Shown: positions 33,101-41,832, numbered from the stretch's first letter. The stretch: 64,000 nucleotides of DNA from Maioricimonas rarisocia (GCF_007747795.1 NZ_CP036275.1:7370001-7434000), one strand, 5' to 3'. The notes: generated by a model not told the origin, from the sequence alone. Translations and numbers: made by a program.

Positions 33101-34386
33101 GGCTGCCCCGCGAAGAAATGCCAGGCAATGGCCCCCAGGGAGAAGACGTCGAGATGCTCGCCCGCATGCTGGTCGGCAATGAGCGCTTCGGGTGCCATGT
33201 AGGCAGTGGCGACATCTTCGACGAGCCGGTCGACGTGCGAGGTGGCGGTGACGCCGCGCGTCATGCCGGAGGATGTGCCGGCGTCGCGGTAGCCGACCTG
33301 CCAGTTAAAGACCTTCAGGTCGATGCGGTCTCCGTCTTCCCTCACGAGGATGCTCTGTGGAGAAAGAGCCCGATGAACGACCCGCTTCTCGTGGGCGAAC
33401 TGGATAACCTCGGCAATCTGCCGCAACAGCTCGAGCCTCTGACCGAAGCTGAGCCGCTCGTGCCGCCCGGCCAGAAAATGATCGAGGCGCACCTCGAGCG
33501 GGTCGTGTTCGAAGATGAGTGCCGGCCCCAGCTCGTGCCCGGTGTATCCTTCGCGGCGGAGGATGCCGGGATGTTGAAGCGATTCGAGCAGTTCGGCTTC
33601 GCGGCGGGCAGCGCGCGAGATGGTGTCGCGTTCTTCCTGAGTGGCTCCGGTGCGGACGTTGTAGATTCGCACGCGGCGGCGGACGTTCTTGAGCGTGACG
33701 TGTGAGGCCTTCCAGTCCTGATAGCCGGGCCCCTCGTCGAGCAACTGCTCCAGGACGTAGTCGCTGACCCGGCGACTGCGCTGGGTGGGTCGGATTCCTG
33801 CCTGTTCCATCGCCTGCGCGACCAAACGCACAGTCGGCCGGTCATAATTGTCTCGACGATGTTCCCGTGCACCCGGCCATTTCCCCTGCCGGATCGCGGT
33901 CATGATGTCGGGCCGCGCATCTGCCTCGCGGAAGACCACCCCGAGGGCCGCGTTGCCTTCGAGGTCGCATTTCAGCTTAGGTGCGGAACAGAAAACGATC
34001 GCGTCAATCCAGGGAACCTGCCCCTTGTTGCGAAAAGCCTTCTGCCGCTGCAGGAGTCCCCGGAGTTTCTTTGCTTTCGAGTTCGCGAGCAGGCGGGGAT
34101 TATCGAGCGTGACGGGAGATTTTCCTTCGGTCTCCCAGATCCACGTGCCGGCATCTCCGCGCAGGCGTCCGGGCCGGCTCTTGATCTCGATCAGCAGGAA
34201 GCCGTTGGGCGTAAAAACGAGGAGATCGACCTCATTGATGGTTCCATCGTCGGCAACGAATTCGAAGTTTGACCAGGCGCGATACGGGGCATGCGCGGGG
34301 AACTGCTGCCGAACGAAGTCCAGAGCTTCCGTTTCCCACGCGAAGACTGACTTCGTAACTTCTGTCCAATTGGTCGCTTCGGCCAT
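30151..34386 (-). CDS. pglW: BREX type 2 NERD-kinase protein PglW
   Basis: 1411 aa from the ATG at 34386 (MAEATNWTEVTKSVFAWE). The frame continues upstream to 34713, but that part is low-quality. A NERD nuclease-related domain is at about 20-130 (GTINEVDLLVFTPNGFLLIE). A first kinase-like domain around 230-370 has HRALSP in place of HRDLKP and is probably inactive. A second kinase domain around 500-770 has GTGACS, EFILKAA, PHRDLKPDN and LFDFSLS (DFS rather than DFG) and looks active. Helix-hairpin-helix units follow (LGLGPRAANALDRVNI, RLRGVGKQTREQIRKV). This order matches PglW of the Streptomyces Pgl system. First gene of the BREX operon, with its promoter presumably in the gap shared with the HTH gene. 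Confidence 0.92.
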   Translation of the reverse strand: MAEATNWTEVTKSVFAWETEALDFVRQQFPAHAPYRAWSNFEFVADDGTINEVDLLVFTPNGFLLIEIKSRPGRLRGDAGTWIWETEGKSPVTLDNPRLLANSKAKKLRGLLQRQKAFRNKGQVPWIDAIVFCSAPKLKCDLEGNAALGVVFREADARPDIMTAIRQGKWPGAREHRRDNYDRPTVRLVAQAMEQAGIRPTQRSRRVSDYVLEQLLDEGPGYQDWKASHVTLKNVRRRVRIYNVRTGATQEERDTISRAARREAELLESLQHPGILRREGYTGHELGPALIFEHDPLEVRLDHFLAGRHERLSFGQRLELLRQIAEVIQFAHEKRVVHRALSPQSILVREDGDRIDLKVFNWQVGYRDAGTSSGMTRGVTATSHVDRLVEDVATAYMAPEALIADQHAGEHLDVFSLGAIAWHFFAGQPPAADGLQLSERLRNSEGLRISSVLNGAGENLEELIRWSTHPDVGQRLESAREFLTLLELVEEEATTPDLEHLVTDPTQAKKDDLLPGNLRVIRRLGTGACSIAFLVEKEGQEFILKAANSPDQNVRLQDEADVLTKLRHNHIVEQCGTVELGDWFGFLMRPVFASKEDRRIETLRDRLQQEGRLHVDLLQRFGEDLLDVVRYLEEEAGIPHRDLKPDNIAIGQIRRGDKLHLVLFDFSLSRTSPDNIRAGTAGYLDPMLPLRKNQRWDLHAERYAAAATLYELAAGPGNLPVWGDGASDPSHLSCEATIDGDLFDTSVRDPLVRFFERAFRRDPSQRFDNADQMLAAWRDCFAHIDDERPLSDHVDEEELQLRLEAATFETPVGDLGLGPRAANALDRVNILTVADLLNYSTWRLNRLRGVGKQTREQIRKVTLELRNRLGKPPTDELTTHEPETDQSADVASLGIDALAAQITRAGSRDGQSAQQTLDALLGLDERLTILWPSQTDIATLVEVTRGRVSQLVGKFQKRWAKQAGLTRLRSDIAEILATAGGVMALDELIEALLAARGAAVDEPQRSRLAIAVARAAVEVERTMAEPRFQVRRDDARILVATSSELAAWARRLGDEADQLADEDPLVPPTRALQHLRQVDAPPEAAAIPDGRLVRLAAAASRHAALSSRQELYPRRMEAARALKLSQGALYGVRTLTIDQIRKRVAGRYPLAEPLPGRPELDQLLQVAGFDCRWDENTHKGGCYVIRSPHSLSISSGSQSDLLSRQKTASTPPEPIELTPEDAESRQLDERLDRAIRDGAYLALLVRPGLYEQAAAELCHRFPLQLVNFEALFLECLRDAATEAGARWDVVLKADANPGSPDWTNLMILIARVMPEVRKRLVRADRTILLTWPGLLARYDQMSLLDELREKIGRKDGIPGLWLLVPGSQQAIMDNKAIPLIGPGQRTRLTRYWIENRHRSQPDRSRTSDSTG

Positions 34387-34817
34387 TCGTTGACCCGCCC
34401 CGCTATTTCCCCGGTCGCCCGAACGCCTTCCTGCGCGTGGCGAGAGAATGATCATCAGCGCAGCACGATGGCCCGCCTGGTGCGGCCGAGCCCTTATGAC
34501 TGCTGAGTCCTCAACATTATCAGTCGGCTCCCTGGACGACAACGCGACGGGGGACCGTTTACGCCACGCAGATCCGCAGGTTTGACAGTACGTGTCCAAC
34601 CCCTGTTGCAGAATCGATTCCAGTGGATGGCCGAACGTGCATGAACTGCGGAGTGCCGGCCGCGGAGGCCCCCGCCTCTCAATGCTTCGGAACAGAGAAC
34701 GGGGAGAGGCCAATCTCGATTGAAGCTACTACCGGCCGATCGCGATCGGCCGGTTTCACAGTTACTTCGCTCCTGCTGAAATGATGTTTTTGGACCTCGT
34801 CCCAGCGGAGAGCACCC
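34387..34817. promoter_or_regulatory. Divergent intergenic region between pglW and the HTH gene
   Basis: 431 bp. It must contain the promoters for the leftward BREX operon and the rightward HTH gene. The only structured element I see is the palindrome at 34731-34754. Frames reading through it from pglW lack coding character. No confident -35/-10 pair can be named. Confidence 0.55.
34731..34754. promoter_or_regulatory. Perfect 24-bp palindrome, candidate operator
   Basis: The half-site ACCGGCCGATCG is followed immediately by its exact reverse complement. It ends 63 bp before the HTH start codon and lies 345 bp from the pglW start. With no loop and only three T after it, a terminator is unlikely; a dimeric repressor site is a better guess. 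Whether the adjacent HTH protein binds it is unknown. Confidence 0.55.
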
Positions 34818-35519
34818 ATGACCGGCGAACTCGAAACGGCCATCCGAGGCTTCCTCAAACCAATCCTGCGGGAAGTCGTCGAAGAAGTTCTCGACGAGCG
34901 GCGATTCACGCTGACCCAGCCCTCAGCGAACACACAGGAGGAGTGTCTTCTCCTTCGTCCGCGAGAAGCCGCCAGGCGGTTGGCGATCTCGGACCGTCAC
35001 CTTCACAAGCTGACCGTAGAGGGCGTGCTGCCGTGCGTCCGCGCTGGCCGGTTGGTTCGCTACAGCGTCGAAACGATCGAACGATGGATTCGGGAAACGG
35101 AATCGACCGATCCGCCTGCCCTACGGCAGAAGCGACGGGACACGAAGGCGAGCTCACAGAAGTCACCGCCGTCCGCGACACGCCAAGAGGGAAAGAAAGC
35201 GTCGAAAGACACTCCTACTTCACGTCCAACGCAGAAGAAGGCTTCGAGAAGAAGGATGACACCACGTCGTCAGGTGCGAGAGAAGGCACTACCGCATGAT
35301 GACGTGCGATCGGCAGGGTCAGGTTTCCGAATTCTTGATTGCGTCTGCCTCGATGAGCTCCATGTCCGGGACGACAATCGCGTCATCGGGAGCATCGCCA
35401 AAGACCTTTTGATGGCTACTGGGCAGCGAGGCCACCCAGGCGGAGAGCAGAGCGTCCACCCGATCGTGTCTCGAACCGAATCCCATCTGTTCAAGGCGTC
35501 CGGTAAGTTCGTTGCTTGA
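34818..35519 (+). CDS. Excisionase-family helix-turn-helix DNA-binding protein
   Basis: 233 aa. GGAGAG precedes the ATG by 5 nt. Residues about 45-95 hold a MerR-like/excisionase HTH: LLLRPREAARRLAISDRHLH, then GVLPCVRAGRLVRYSVETIE and RWIRETE. Next comes a Lys/Arg/Ser/Thr-rich tail of about 75 residues. The final 67 residues are read from DNA antisense to the DUF429 gene and have no independent coding character; the original stop may have been lost. Such small HTH proteins occur on mobile elements as directionality or replication factors, and in islands as regulators. Its divergence from pglW makes a regulatory role in BREX conceivable but unproven. Confidence 0.75.
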   Translation: MTGELETAIRGFLKPILREVVEEVLDERRFTLTQPSANTQEECLLLRPREAARRLAISDRHLHKLTVEGVLPCVRAGRLVRYSVETIERWIRETESTDPPALRQKRRDTKASSQKSPPSATRQEGKKASKDTPTSRPTQKKASRRRMTPRRQVREKALPHDDVRSAGSGFRILDCVCLDELHVRDDNRVIGSIAKDLLMATGQRGHPGGEQSVHPIVSRTESHLFKASGKFVA

Positions 35520-36146
35520 GAAACCCAGAACGGACGCAACTCGCCCGATCTGGCCTTTCAGGCCATCCGCAGCGGACTTGTGCCTCTCCGAGCATTTCAG
35601 TTCGCGGACGATCGCTTGCGGATAGGTCTCAATGCAACAGAACCCCTCAAACTTCAGCACATCGAAGATGGCAAAACCTACGAGCATCCACAGCTGGTTC
35701 GCATTGGGCAGGCGTGACAACTTTCCGCCCGTTCTCAGGTGTTCCTTCGATGTACTGATCTTCTCATCAAACTGACTCCGGGTGGGAGTCGCAAAGCAGC
35801 TTATTCCAGCCCTGTCGAGAGCCTGTTCTGACATCCGGCGAGTCAGGTGTGGAGCGCAGAAGTCACTCGGCGCATCGATCGCGATCTGTTCGACATGAAG
35901 CGAATGCTTCTGAGTCATGTTCTGGAGCCACTCGACAACCTGCTCCGCGTACCTGATTCTCTCCGAGCTTTCCAACGCAGCTTGGTTCCCTCGGCCAGCG
36001 GGTGGTTTGTCAGGCTCGTTGCGCAGACTCATCGGACTCAGACGGCCGTCAACGATCCGGCAAACGGACACCGGCAACCGCTTCTTCCTGGCGAACGCCA
36101 CATCAATTCCGACGTAGACCTTCTCTTCACGATTCGATGGCGACAC
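35319..36146 (-). CDS. DUF429 family protein (predicted RNase H-like nuclease fold)
   Basis: 275 aa. YVGIDVAFARKKRLPVSVCR begins the RNase H-like fold (GIDxA), and the second acidic strand is EQIAIDAPSDFCAPHLTRRM. Later come CIETYPQAIVREL and HDRVDALLSAWVAS, the helix carrying the last acidic residue of the family. The function of DUF429 is unknown; a nuclease activity is predicted from fold only. Its 3' end overlaps the convergent HTH gene by 201 bp, which is unusual and suggests one of the two ends is extended. It sits at the island edge between BREX and the STAND region. Confidence 0.8.
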   Translation of the reverse strand: MSPSNREEKVYVGIDVAFARKKRLPVSVCRIVDGRLSPMSLRNEPDKPPAGRGNQAALESSERIRYAEQVVEWLQNMTQKHSLHVEQIAIDAPSDFCAPHLTRRMSEQALDRAGISCFATPTRSQFDEKISTSKEHLRTGGKLSRLPNANQLWMLVGFAIFDVLKFEGFCCIETYPQAIVRELKCSERHKSAADGLKGQIGRVASVLGFSSNELTGRLEQMGFGSRHDRVDALLSAWVASLPSSHQKVFGDAPDDAIVVPDMELIEADAIKNSET

Positions 36147-36815
36147 TCACCAGGTCTCCCGCGAGCGATGCCAGCATGACGGACGTCACCGCCTCAAAGA
36201 ACAGGTTTGTCTCCGGATTGACGAACCTTGCTGTGGTCGCCTCGCTGCTACTTGCGATTCCGCCGGGGAGTTGGTTCGCCCTTGCTCGCATGAGGCTTTT
36301 GCTCTGTTCGATTCGGCCGTGCCTGTAGGTTATCCAACAGCAACAGAAGTCGTTCGATTTGCGAAATCGTCGTGGAGCTTTCGCCGGGAGTGTCTGTGGT
36401 TGGGGGCGTTGTCGGGACGGGCCCGAGGCTGCAACGGAAGCAGCCGACTGCAGCGGCAGTCGGGACAGCAGTAGTCGCCTGAGAAGGTTCTCTTCAGCAA
36501 CGCCGGCCCTTTGTGCTCGAGAGTTCCAGAGAAGGACTGTGATGAGCACGATTGTCGCTCGCGGCGGCTGCTGCAGCGGTGCGAGACGACGATACGGCCC
36601 AACGTTCAGGAATATACCCCGATGTTGGAGCAGGTGCCAACGAACGGGAAGCCCGGCAGTCGAGAGATAGCCCGGCGCGACGGAACTCGGTGCCCTTCTC
36701 GCAACCAGTGGCAGAGAGTGATGGATGGTGTCATCGGCAGAAAACGCCGCTGGATCGGACGGCTGATCGTCGGTAGCATGAGACCACCAGATCACCTCCA
36801 CGCGGGCTACGACTC
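36147..36815. other. Gene-poor gap after the DUF429 gene
   Basis: 669 bp. A 224-codon minus-strand frame and several plus-strand frames cross it, but all are rich in Arg/Ser/Pro with no domain or ribosome-binding site, and they conflict with each other. I see no RNA gene or repeat. It may be eroded coding DNA. Confidence 0.5.
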
Positions 36816-37073
36816 ATGCAACACCGTGCAAGAATCACGGGATTCCTGGTCGTCGCAATTCTGGTCGCTCTCGTGCCGGTACTCAGTTTATCGATGGCGG
36901 GCACGTCGGTCGATGTCTCGGCTGATTCGCTCGAGAAAGAGTACCGCTCTCTCGACGTCCTTCCGCCTGAAGAAGCTGCCGCACTCGCCGATGCTGCAAT
37001 TGGACGAGGAAAGTCACATGGCAGACCAGGCAGAAAGTCGATTCGACACAGTCATCGATGGTCTGCTGGCTGA
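36816..37073 (+). CDS. Possible short exported protein, low confidence
   Basis: 85 aa. The N-terminus MQHRARITGFLVVAILVALV then PVLSLSMAG looks like a signal peptide or membrane anchor, followed by a helical LEKEYRSLDVLPPEEAAALA. The last 18 codons overlap the start of the next gene in another frame and look out of frame, so the true protein may be truncated or frameshifted. No strong ribosome-binding site. Confidence 0.35.
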   Translation: MQHRARITGFLVVAILVALVPVLSLSMAGTSVDVSADSLEKEYRSLDVLPPEEAAALADAAIGRGKSHGRPGRKSIRHSHRWSAG

Positions 37074-37653
37074 CCTGGAGCCACCGATTCGCCGTCGCAA
37101 TCAAGCGGAATATGCCCGACTCGCCGCTGACTTGGTGGAACGCGCCCGACAGACCGCCGATGCTGCGGTCCGCGAACGGCTGATTCAGCTCGGCGAATCG
37201 ATCCAGTCCCAGTGGCTGCCGCTCGCCATCCGCGAAGACGTGCTCCAGACGTGGTACCACGAGCTGGAGCCCCTTCGCCGGCAGTTCGATCGGCAGTACA
37301 ATCTGTTCGTTGCGCGCCGCCTCAACCGGACATTGCCCGAGCGCTGGACGTGGCTCTTCCGGCAGTCTCTGCGGGTCAGGTTCTGGGACAAGAGAACACA
37401 ATCGCAGGCGGAACAGATGAATTCACGCATCCGCCCACTGCTGCAGGCTGCTCATCCCGACCGGCCAGGAAAGGAAGAGTTTACTCTGCTTGAGGAGGAT
37501 CAGTCCCAGTCGATCGAGTCACAACTGGATCAGGTGGCCGACGCCTTGCGACGCTACCACTGTGCACTGCTGGAAGGGCTGGAGATGCAGCAGAGATGGC
37601 TTGATGAGAATCCCACCTCAGAGCCGGACGCTTCTGCGGACGAGGCTCGGTAA
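37018..37653 (+). CDS. Unknown 211-aa helical protein next to WD40 genes
   Basis: Starts at the ATG at 37018 with GAGGAAAG about 9 nt upstream; the longer frame from 36511 has shadow composition. The protein (MADQAESRFDTVIDGLLADL) is soluble, highly charged and almost all helical. It includes NQAEYARLAADLVERARQTA, WYHELEPLRRQFDRQYNLFV and LRRYHCALLEGLEMQQRWLD. I recognise no family. It precedes the first WD40-type gene by 534 bp on the same strand, so an association with the STAND cluster is possible but weak. Confidence 0.65.
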   Translation: MADQAESRFDTVIDGLLADLEPPIRRRNQAEYARLAADLVERARQTADAAVRERLIQLGESIQSQWLPLAIREDVLQTWYHELEPLRRQFDRQYNLFVARRLNRTLPERWTWLFRQSLRVRFWDKRTQSQAEQMNSRIRPLLQAAHPDRPGKEEFTLLEEDQSQSIESQLDQVADALRRYHCALLEGLEMQQRWLDENPTSEPDASADEAR

Positions 37654-38187
37654 TCGAAGATTGTTGAGCCCGTGACCTGCCTGAAATGTGGCACCAGCCT
37701 TCACGTTCGATTTGGTGGTACGATGGTTCGCCCGCCGCATTCGGAAGAGTTGGTGCGAGGGACGCCGGCTACCAGCAGGGTCTCGAACTGCCTGTTGTCC
37801 AGGTGCCGCCAGAGGCGCTCGGGGAAATGGTCCACGAGCAAGCACTCGCTGGTGCCGTGGGACAGGCCAGAGCCTTTTCGGCCGCGCGCAAGAGGAGGAT
37901 CTCGGCGAGTTGGGCAGCGAGATCGAGGTCGACATGATTGACCTGCCTGGGGGCATCAACCTCGGGCGAAACGGAGCAGCGTTGATGGAGAGAATCCATG
38001 CCCAGAGGCTACCACACAGCAGGGCGAGAAACCGGCAATACGAGGCTTCAGCCACAAAATCCGGAGGTGAGCCAGATTCGTCGGCCGTCCGAATGTATTC
38101 TTGCAGGAACCTCGCTCGTCCATTGGCGGCAGTCGTGGCAGTCCCAATGACCGTCCTGAGCAGAAAGTCTCCAATCGGACGAAGACC
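37654..38187. other. Intergenic region upstream of the first WD40 gene
   Basis: 534 bp. Frames on both strands are short and of shadow composition. No RNA gene, hairpin array or clear promoter found. Confidence 0.5.
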
Positions 38188-41100
38188 ATGATATTTGATC
38201 TGATCAGCGATCTCGAAAACGCTTTTAGAGCGCTCCCGGAAGGGCATGGCCGTCGACAGATGTTGGAGTTGCTGGATGAAGCGCTGCGACGGGACGCCGA
38301 GTTTCTCAGGTTACACCCAACGTCGCTCTTCCAGAGTCTGTGGAACGTCTGCATCTGGTATGGCAATCCCGCCGCGGAGAGCTTCGAAGAACCGCCTATC
38401 GACGCGCTTGCGGTCTTCGGTGATTCGTCCTCCAAAGATGATGTTGATAGCCTCCTCGCTCCGACACATTCTGTAGGGTCGACGACAGCCACGCTCCTGC
38501 ATGAGACTCTCCGTGGCTGGCTTCGTGAGAAAGCATTGCTGGCAGAGGGGATGTTCTGGTTGCGATCACTCTGGCCCCCCGGTGTCCCCCTGGGCCAAGG
38601 TATTCGCGCCGTTCTGGACACTCCTGCGCCTGACTTCGTGAAACTCTCTCCGGACCAGCGCCAGTTGGCCTGCTGCACTAGGACAGGCCGGATTCGGCTG
38701 TGGGATGCGGGCAGCCACCGACCGATTCGAGACGTCCAACTGGCTCTTCCAAACACCCCGTTCCTCGAAGCGACGATTGATTCCGACGACCCCCTGAACG
38801 TCGCCTTCCCGGATCGACTGGATGAGTTGTGTCTGATACAGACATTCGACTGGTCACCAGATTCTCGATCGTTCGTGACAGGAACCAACCAAGGGGAACT
38901 TCTGACCTGGAACTGCGAGGGAGGTCCACCGACACAAGTGCTGAAGCCCGTGGAGCGGATCATTGCCATCGACGTTTCACCCCTCGACGGCCGCTTGGCG
39001 ATTGCCTATGCAGATGGTTTAATCGTGGTCCGCAAGGAGCCACTGGCAGCTCACGAGCAGGATCCAGATTCCCGTCGAATCCCAATCCCGCACACCCCCT
39101 GGCTCGAGAAAGATCGTGCTTTCGGTCACTCAGACCTCAGTCTAGGGTGGAAACTCCGCGGCGTGAAGGGTCCCGTCTCTTCACTCAAGTACTCGCCCGA
39201 CGGGAACTGGCTGGCTGTTGCCTCGGGACACTCTCTGTTGGTGTATCGATGTGTGAGTTGGGGACGGGAGGACGATGAGAGCGGGCTCGACTATCACTAC
39301 CAGGCCGACATCACTTACGTCCGATCATCCGCTGAGGACCGCCCCTTTGAGATCACAAGTGACCAAACGGTCAGCTCAGTTGCGTGGTCTCCTGATGGGA
39401 GCCTGCTGGCGACAGCGTCCGCGGACGGGAGCTTCCGCATCTTGAAGACGAACGAATGGAGCGAAAACTATCGCTACGACAGAGTTTCCCAGGGTGAGAG
39501 GTCTTGTTGTTCCTGGTCACCGGACGGCACACACTTCGTTGTGGGCACGAATGCCGGTTCACTGCTGCTCCACTCCTGTGAATCGTCATCGACTGCCGTA
39601 ATCACAAAGGCTCATGAAGATGCGGTCACCGGGACGGCATGGATCGGTGGAACAAAGAGATTCCTTTCGGTCAGCAGCGACCGAACTCTTACTGTTTGGG
39701 ATGTCGAACACTTCCGGCGCGGGGCCCAGTATCGCAGCGTCACCGATCAACCGGTTTTGGGCTGCCATGCTGTCGGTGACGCGTCGGCTCGCGTAGCAGT
39801 CACGACAAGCGGCAAGGTTCAGCTTTGGGAGTTCCGTGGAAGTGGGTCGACCACGGTCCCGTGTGGACGCATCATCGAAGAGCAGGAAGTTGCTCTAGAA
39901 CTCGGAGAACCGATCCACGAGGTGGTAGTCCGGGAGCATCACTGGTTCTGTGCGGGCCTGACGACGATCTTCCACGGCGCATTCGATCCGACAGGTGCCG
40001 GCCGCACCCTGAACCGCGCCCGTGCAGAGGACTGGAATCTGTTGCAACAGCAGATTACGGCCATGGCTTGGAGTCCGGATGGAAAAAAACTAGCAGTTGG
40101 GACGAGGGATGGGACCGTACGTCTTTGGAACATGCAAACAGGTTCCGATGAGGTTGTTTCATACGCATTGGATAATCGTATTGAGGCGATCCTCTGGGCA
40201 GCGGAAGTAGATGTGCTGTTTGTAAAGTCGGCCGAGTCGTATCCCGAACCGGCCCGAGTCTACGTCCTCAATGCCCGTGACGTATCGTTGGCGGGTTGCA
40301 TCCCGGAAACCGATGCGTCGATCGAAGTAAGTGACTGGAACTGGGGAGAGGACATTCAGGACGTCGCACTTGTCGGTGAGAACCTTCAATTGGCCATCCT
40401 CGACAACAACGGGCTGAGGATTTATGCGGATGGTTGGGATCACCCCCCCAAACGTGTGCGACTGTCCGGCGGAAGTCGCCTCTCGTCGTCAGTTGGAGGG
40501 CATGCGGCAGTGATTGGCGACAGATCGTTGTTTCGTCTCTCTCCCTACGACAGTTCGAAGCTGTTTGTGATTGGACGCCATTCCGGAGGCCTCTCCTATT
40601 TTAATGGGAGTATGGAGTTTGGTCCGGACGGCCGAGTCCTTTACGTGTTCGAGCCGGATGGAGCCCCGAAGATTGAAGTCTGGGATGCTGAACACCGTGG
40701 AGCGCGGCATGGCGAGTCGCGACTTGCTTACAGCGGGGATCGTCGCCAGATTCTTCCGACCACAGATGGCGAGTTGTTGTTGATCAAAGAAGAGCGGTCA
40801 GTCGACTACAAGACCGTTTCGGTCAGGAGAGTCGAGGACGGCTCGATCATCATGTCGTTGTCGGGCCGAGTCGACGATATCATCCTTTCTCCCGACGAAA
40901 GCACTGTGTTGGCGATGAGTGTCGTCGAGGAGGATAAGTTCTACTGGAAGCATTACGAGCTCTCGTCAATTGATGGTTCAGGCCGTTCGTATCAATTCAG
41001 TGACCACGCCTGCTATGGATTGAGTGATCTTCAGCGGCTGTTGCAGCCGGAGAACGACGAGAATGCTTGGAGACGGATCTCTGTGGACGGAACGGACCGG

Positions 41101-41832
41101 GAGCATTCCCGAGTTCTCCATCGCCATCAACATGAACACCCTCGGTTTGTGCTGCGAGATCTGCCGGACGGTGCAGAAGTAGTAGCCTTCCCGGTCGACG
41201 AAATCGGAACTCCGATTGGCTTTTCCTACAATCGCGATGAATTGATTTCGGTTGAAGACAACGGCGATGTTCAGTCTTGGGGCATCGAGCAGGGATCGTT
41301 GCGTCGTATGGCCCTTGTGGGTAATGTACCCCGAGAGAATCTGCACTGGATCCGGAGAATGTCTGAATACGAGCTTCTAGTGCGATACGCAAAGCGATAC
41401 TCCGCGAACAGCACAGACAGACACAGCCTGGAGATTCAGGAGACGACGATTCGGGTTCACAATCTGGCAACTTGTGAAACGGTCGTTGAGTTCACCTACA
41501 AAGACTCCGTCGGAGATGGACGCGGTTTAGGACACGGATTAGGACGTTACGATGACTGGAGCCTCTCAGGGGTCGAAAGTGTTGACGTGGTCGACTGGAA
41601 ACTGTTGGGCTGGGGTAGAATGCGGGGAATATCCGAGGAGACCTCCTCCGTGCTCATTTTGGAAGAACAGGGAATCGGGATCGCATTCGTGAACGCGCCT
41701 GGCCAATGCGCGTTTTCCAGGCGCCGCCCCCGTGTCTTCATCGCCAGCGACCAGGAAATCCACGGCTACGAGTTGCTCCAGTTTTCTGCAAGCGACACAG
41801 AGATGAAGATCGCTGCGGCCCGCAGCTCGTGA
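38188..41832 (+). CDS. WD40-repeat protein with STAND-partner N-terminal domain, paralogue 1
   Basis: 1214 aa from the ATG at 38188. Residues 1-75 (MIFDLISDLENAFRALPEGH, then LLDEALRRDAEFLRLHPTSL and FQSLWNVCIWY) are homologous to the start of the WD40 protein at 44869 and of the short gene at 47022. The remainder is a chain of diverged WD40 blades, for example SVAWSPDGSLLATASADG, CSWSPDGTHFVVGTNAG, GTKRFLSVSSDRTLTVWD and MAWSPDGKKLAVGTRDGTV. Two propellers or more would fit the length. WD40 arrays in STAND systems act as sensors. The low conservation between blades and with paralogue 2 suggests rapid divergence. No signal peptide; cytoplasmic. Confidence 0.82.
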   Translation: MIFDLISDLENAFRALPEGHGRRQMLELLDEALRRDAEFLRLHPTSLFQSLWNVCIWYGNPAAESFEEPPIDALAVFGDSSSKDDVDSLLAPTHSVGSTTATLLHETLRGWLREKALLAEGMFWLRSLWPPGVPLGQGIRAVLDTPAPDFVKLSPDQRQLACCTRTGRIRLWDAGSHRPIRDVQLALPNTPFLEATIDSDDPLNVAFPDRLDELCLIQTFDWSPDSRSFVTGTNQGELLTWNCEGGPPTQVLKPVERIIAIDVSPLDGRLAIAYADGLIVVRKEPLAAHEQDPDSRRIPIPHTPWLEKDRAFGHSDLSLGWKLRGVKGPVSSLKYSPDGNWLAVASGHSLLVYRCVSWGREDDESGLDYHYQADITYVRSSAEDRPFEITSDQTVSSVAWSPDGSLLATASADGSFRILKTNEWSENYRYDRVSQGERSCCSWSPDGTHFVVGTNAGSLLLHSCESSSTAVITKAHEDAVTGTAWIGGTKRFLSVSSDRTLTVWDVEHFRRGAQYRSVTDQPVLGCHAVGDASARVAVTTSGKVQLWEFRGSGSTTVPCGRIIEEQEVALELGEPIHEVVVREHHWFCAGLTTIFHGAFDPTGAGRTLNRARAEDWNLLQQQITAMAWSPDGKKLAVGTRDGTVRLWNMQTGSDEVVSYALDNRIEAILWAAEVDVLFVKSAESYPEPARVYVLNARDVSLAGCIPETDASIEVSDWNWGEDIQDVALVGENLQLAILDNNGLRIYADGWDHPPKRVRLSGGSRLSSSVGGHAAVIGDRSLFRLSPYDSSKLFVIGRHSGGLSYFNGSMEFGPDGRVLYVFEPDGAPKIEVWDAEHRGARHGESRLAYSGDRRQILPTTDGELLLIKEERSVDYKTVSVRRVEDGSIIMSLSGRVDDIILSPDESTVLAMSVVEEDKFYWKHYELSSIDGSGRSYQFSDHACYGLSDLQRLLQPENDENAWRRISVDGTDREHSRVLHRHQHEHPRFVLRDLPDGAEVVAFPVDEIGTPIGFSYNRDELISVEDNGDVQSWGIEQGSLRRMALVGNVPRENLHWIRRMSEYELLVRYAKRYSANSTDRHSLEIQETTIRVHNLATCETVVEFTYKDSVGDGRGLGHGLGRYDDWSLSGVESVDVVDWKLLGWGRMRGISEETSSVLILEEQGIGIAFVNAPGQCAFSRRRPRVFIASDQEIHGYELLQFSASDTEMKIAAARSS

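Noticed and set aside
34387-34713. Upstream extension of pglW
   Set aside because: Arg/Ser/Gly-rich with no similarity to the NERD start. The ATG at 34386 begins the conserved protein.
36127-36801. 224-aa minus-strand frame between DUF429 and the helical protein
   Set aside because: Rich in Arg/Ser/Pro/Cys with no hydrophobic core pattern, no ribosome-binding site, and no recognisable domain.
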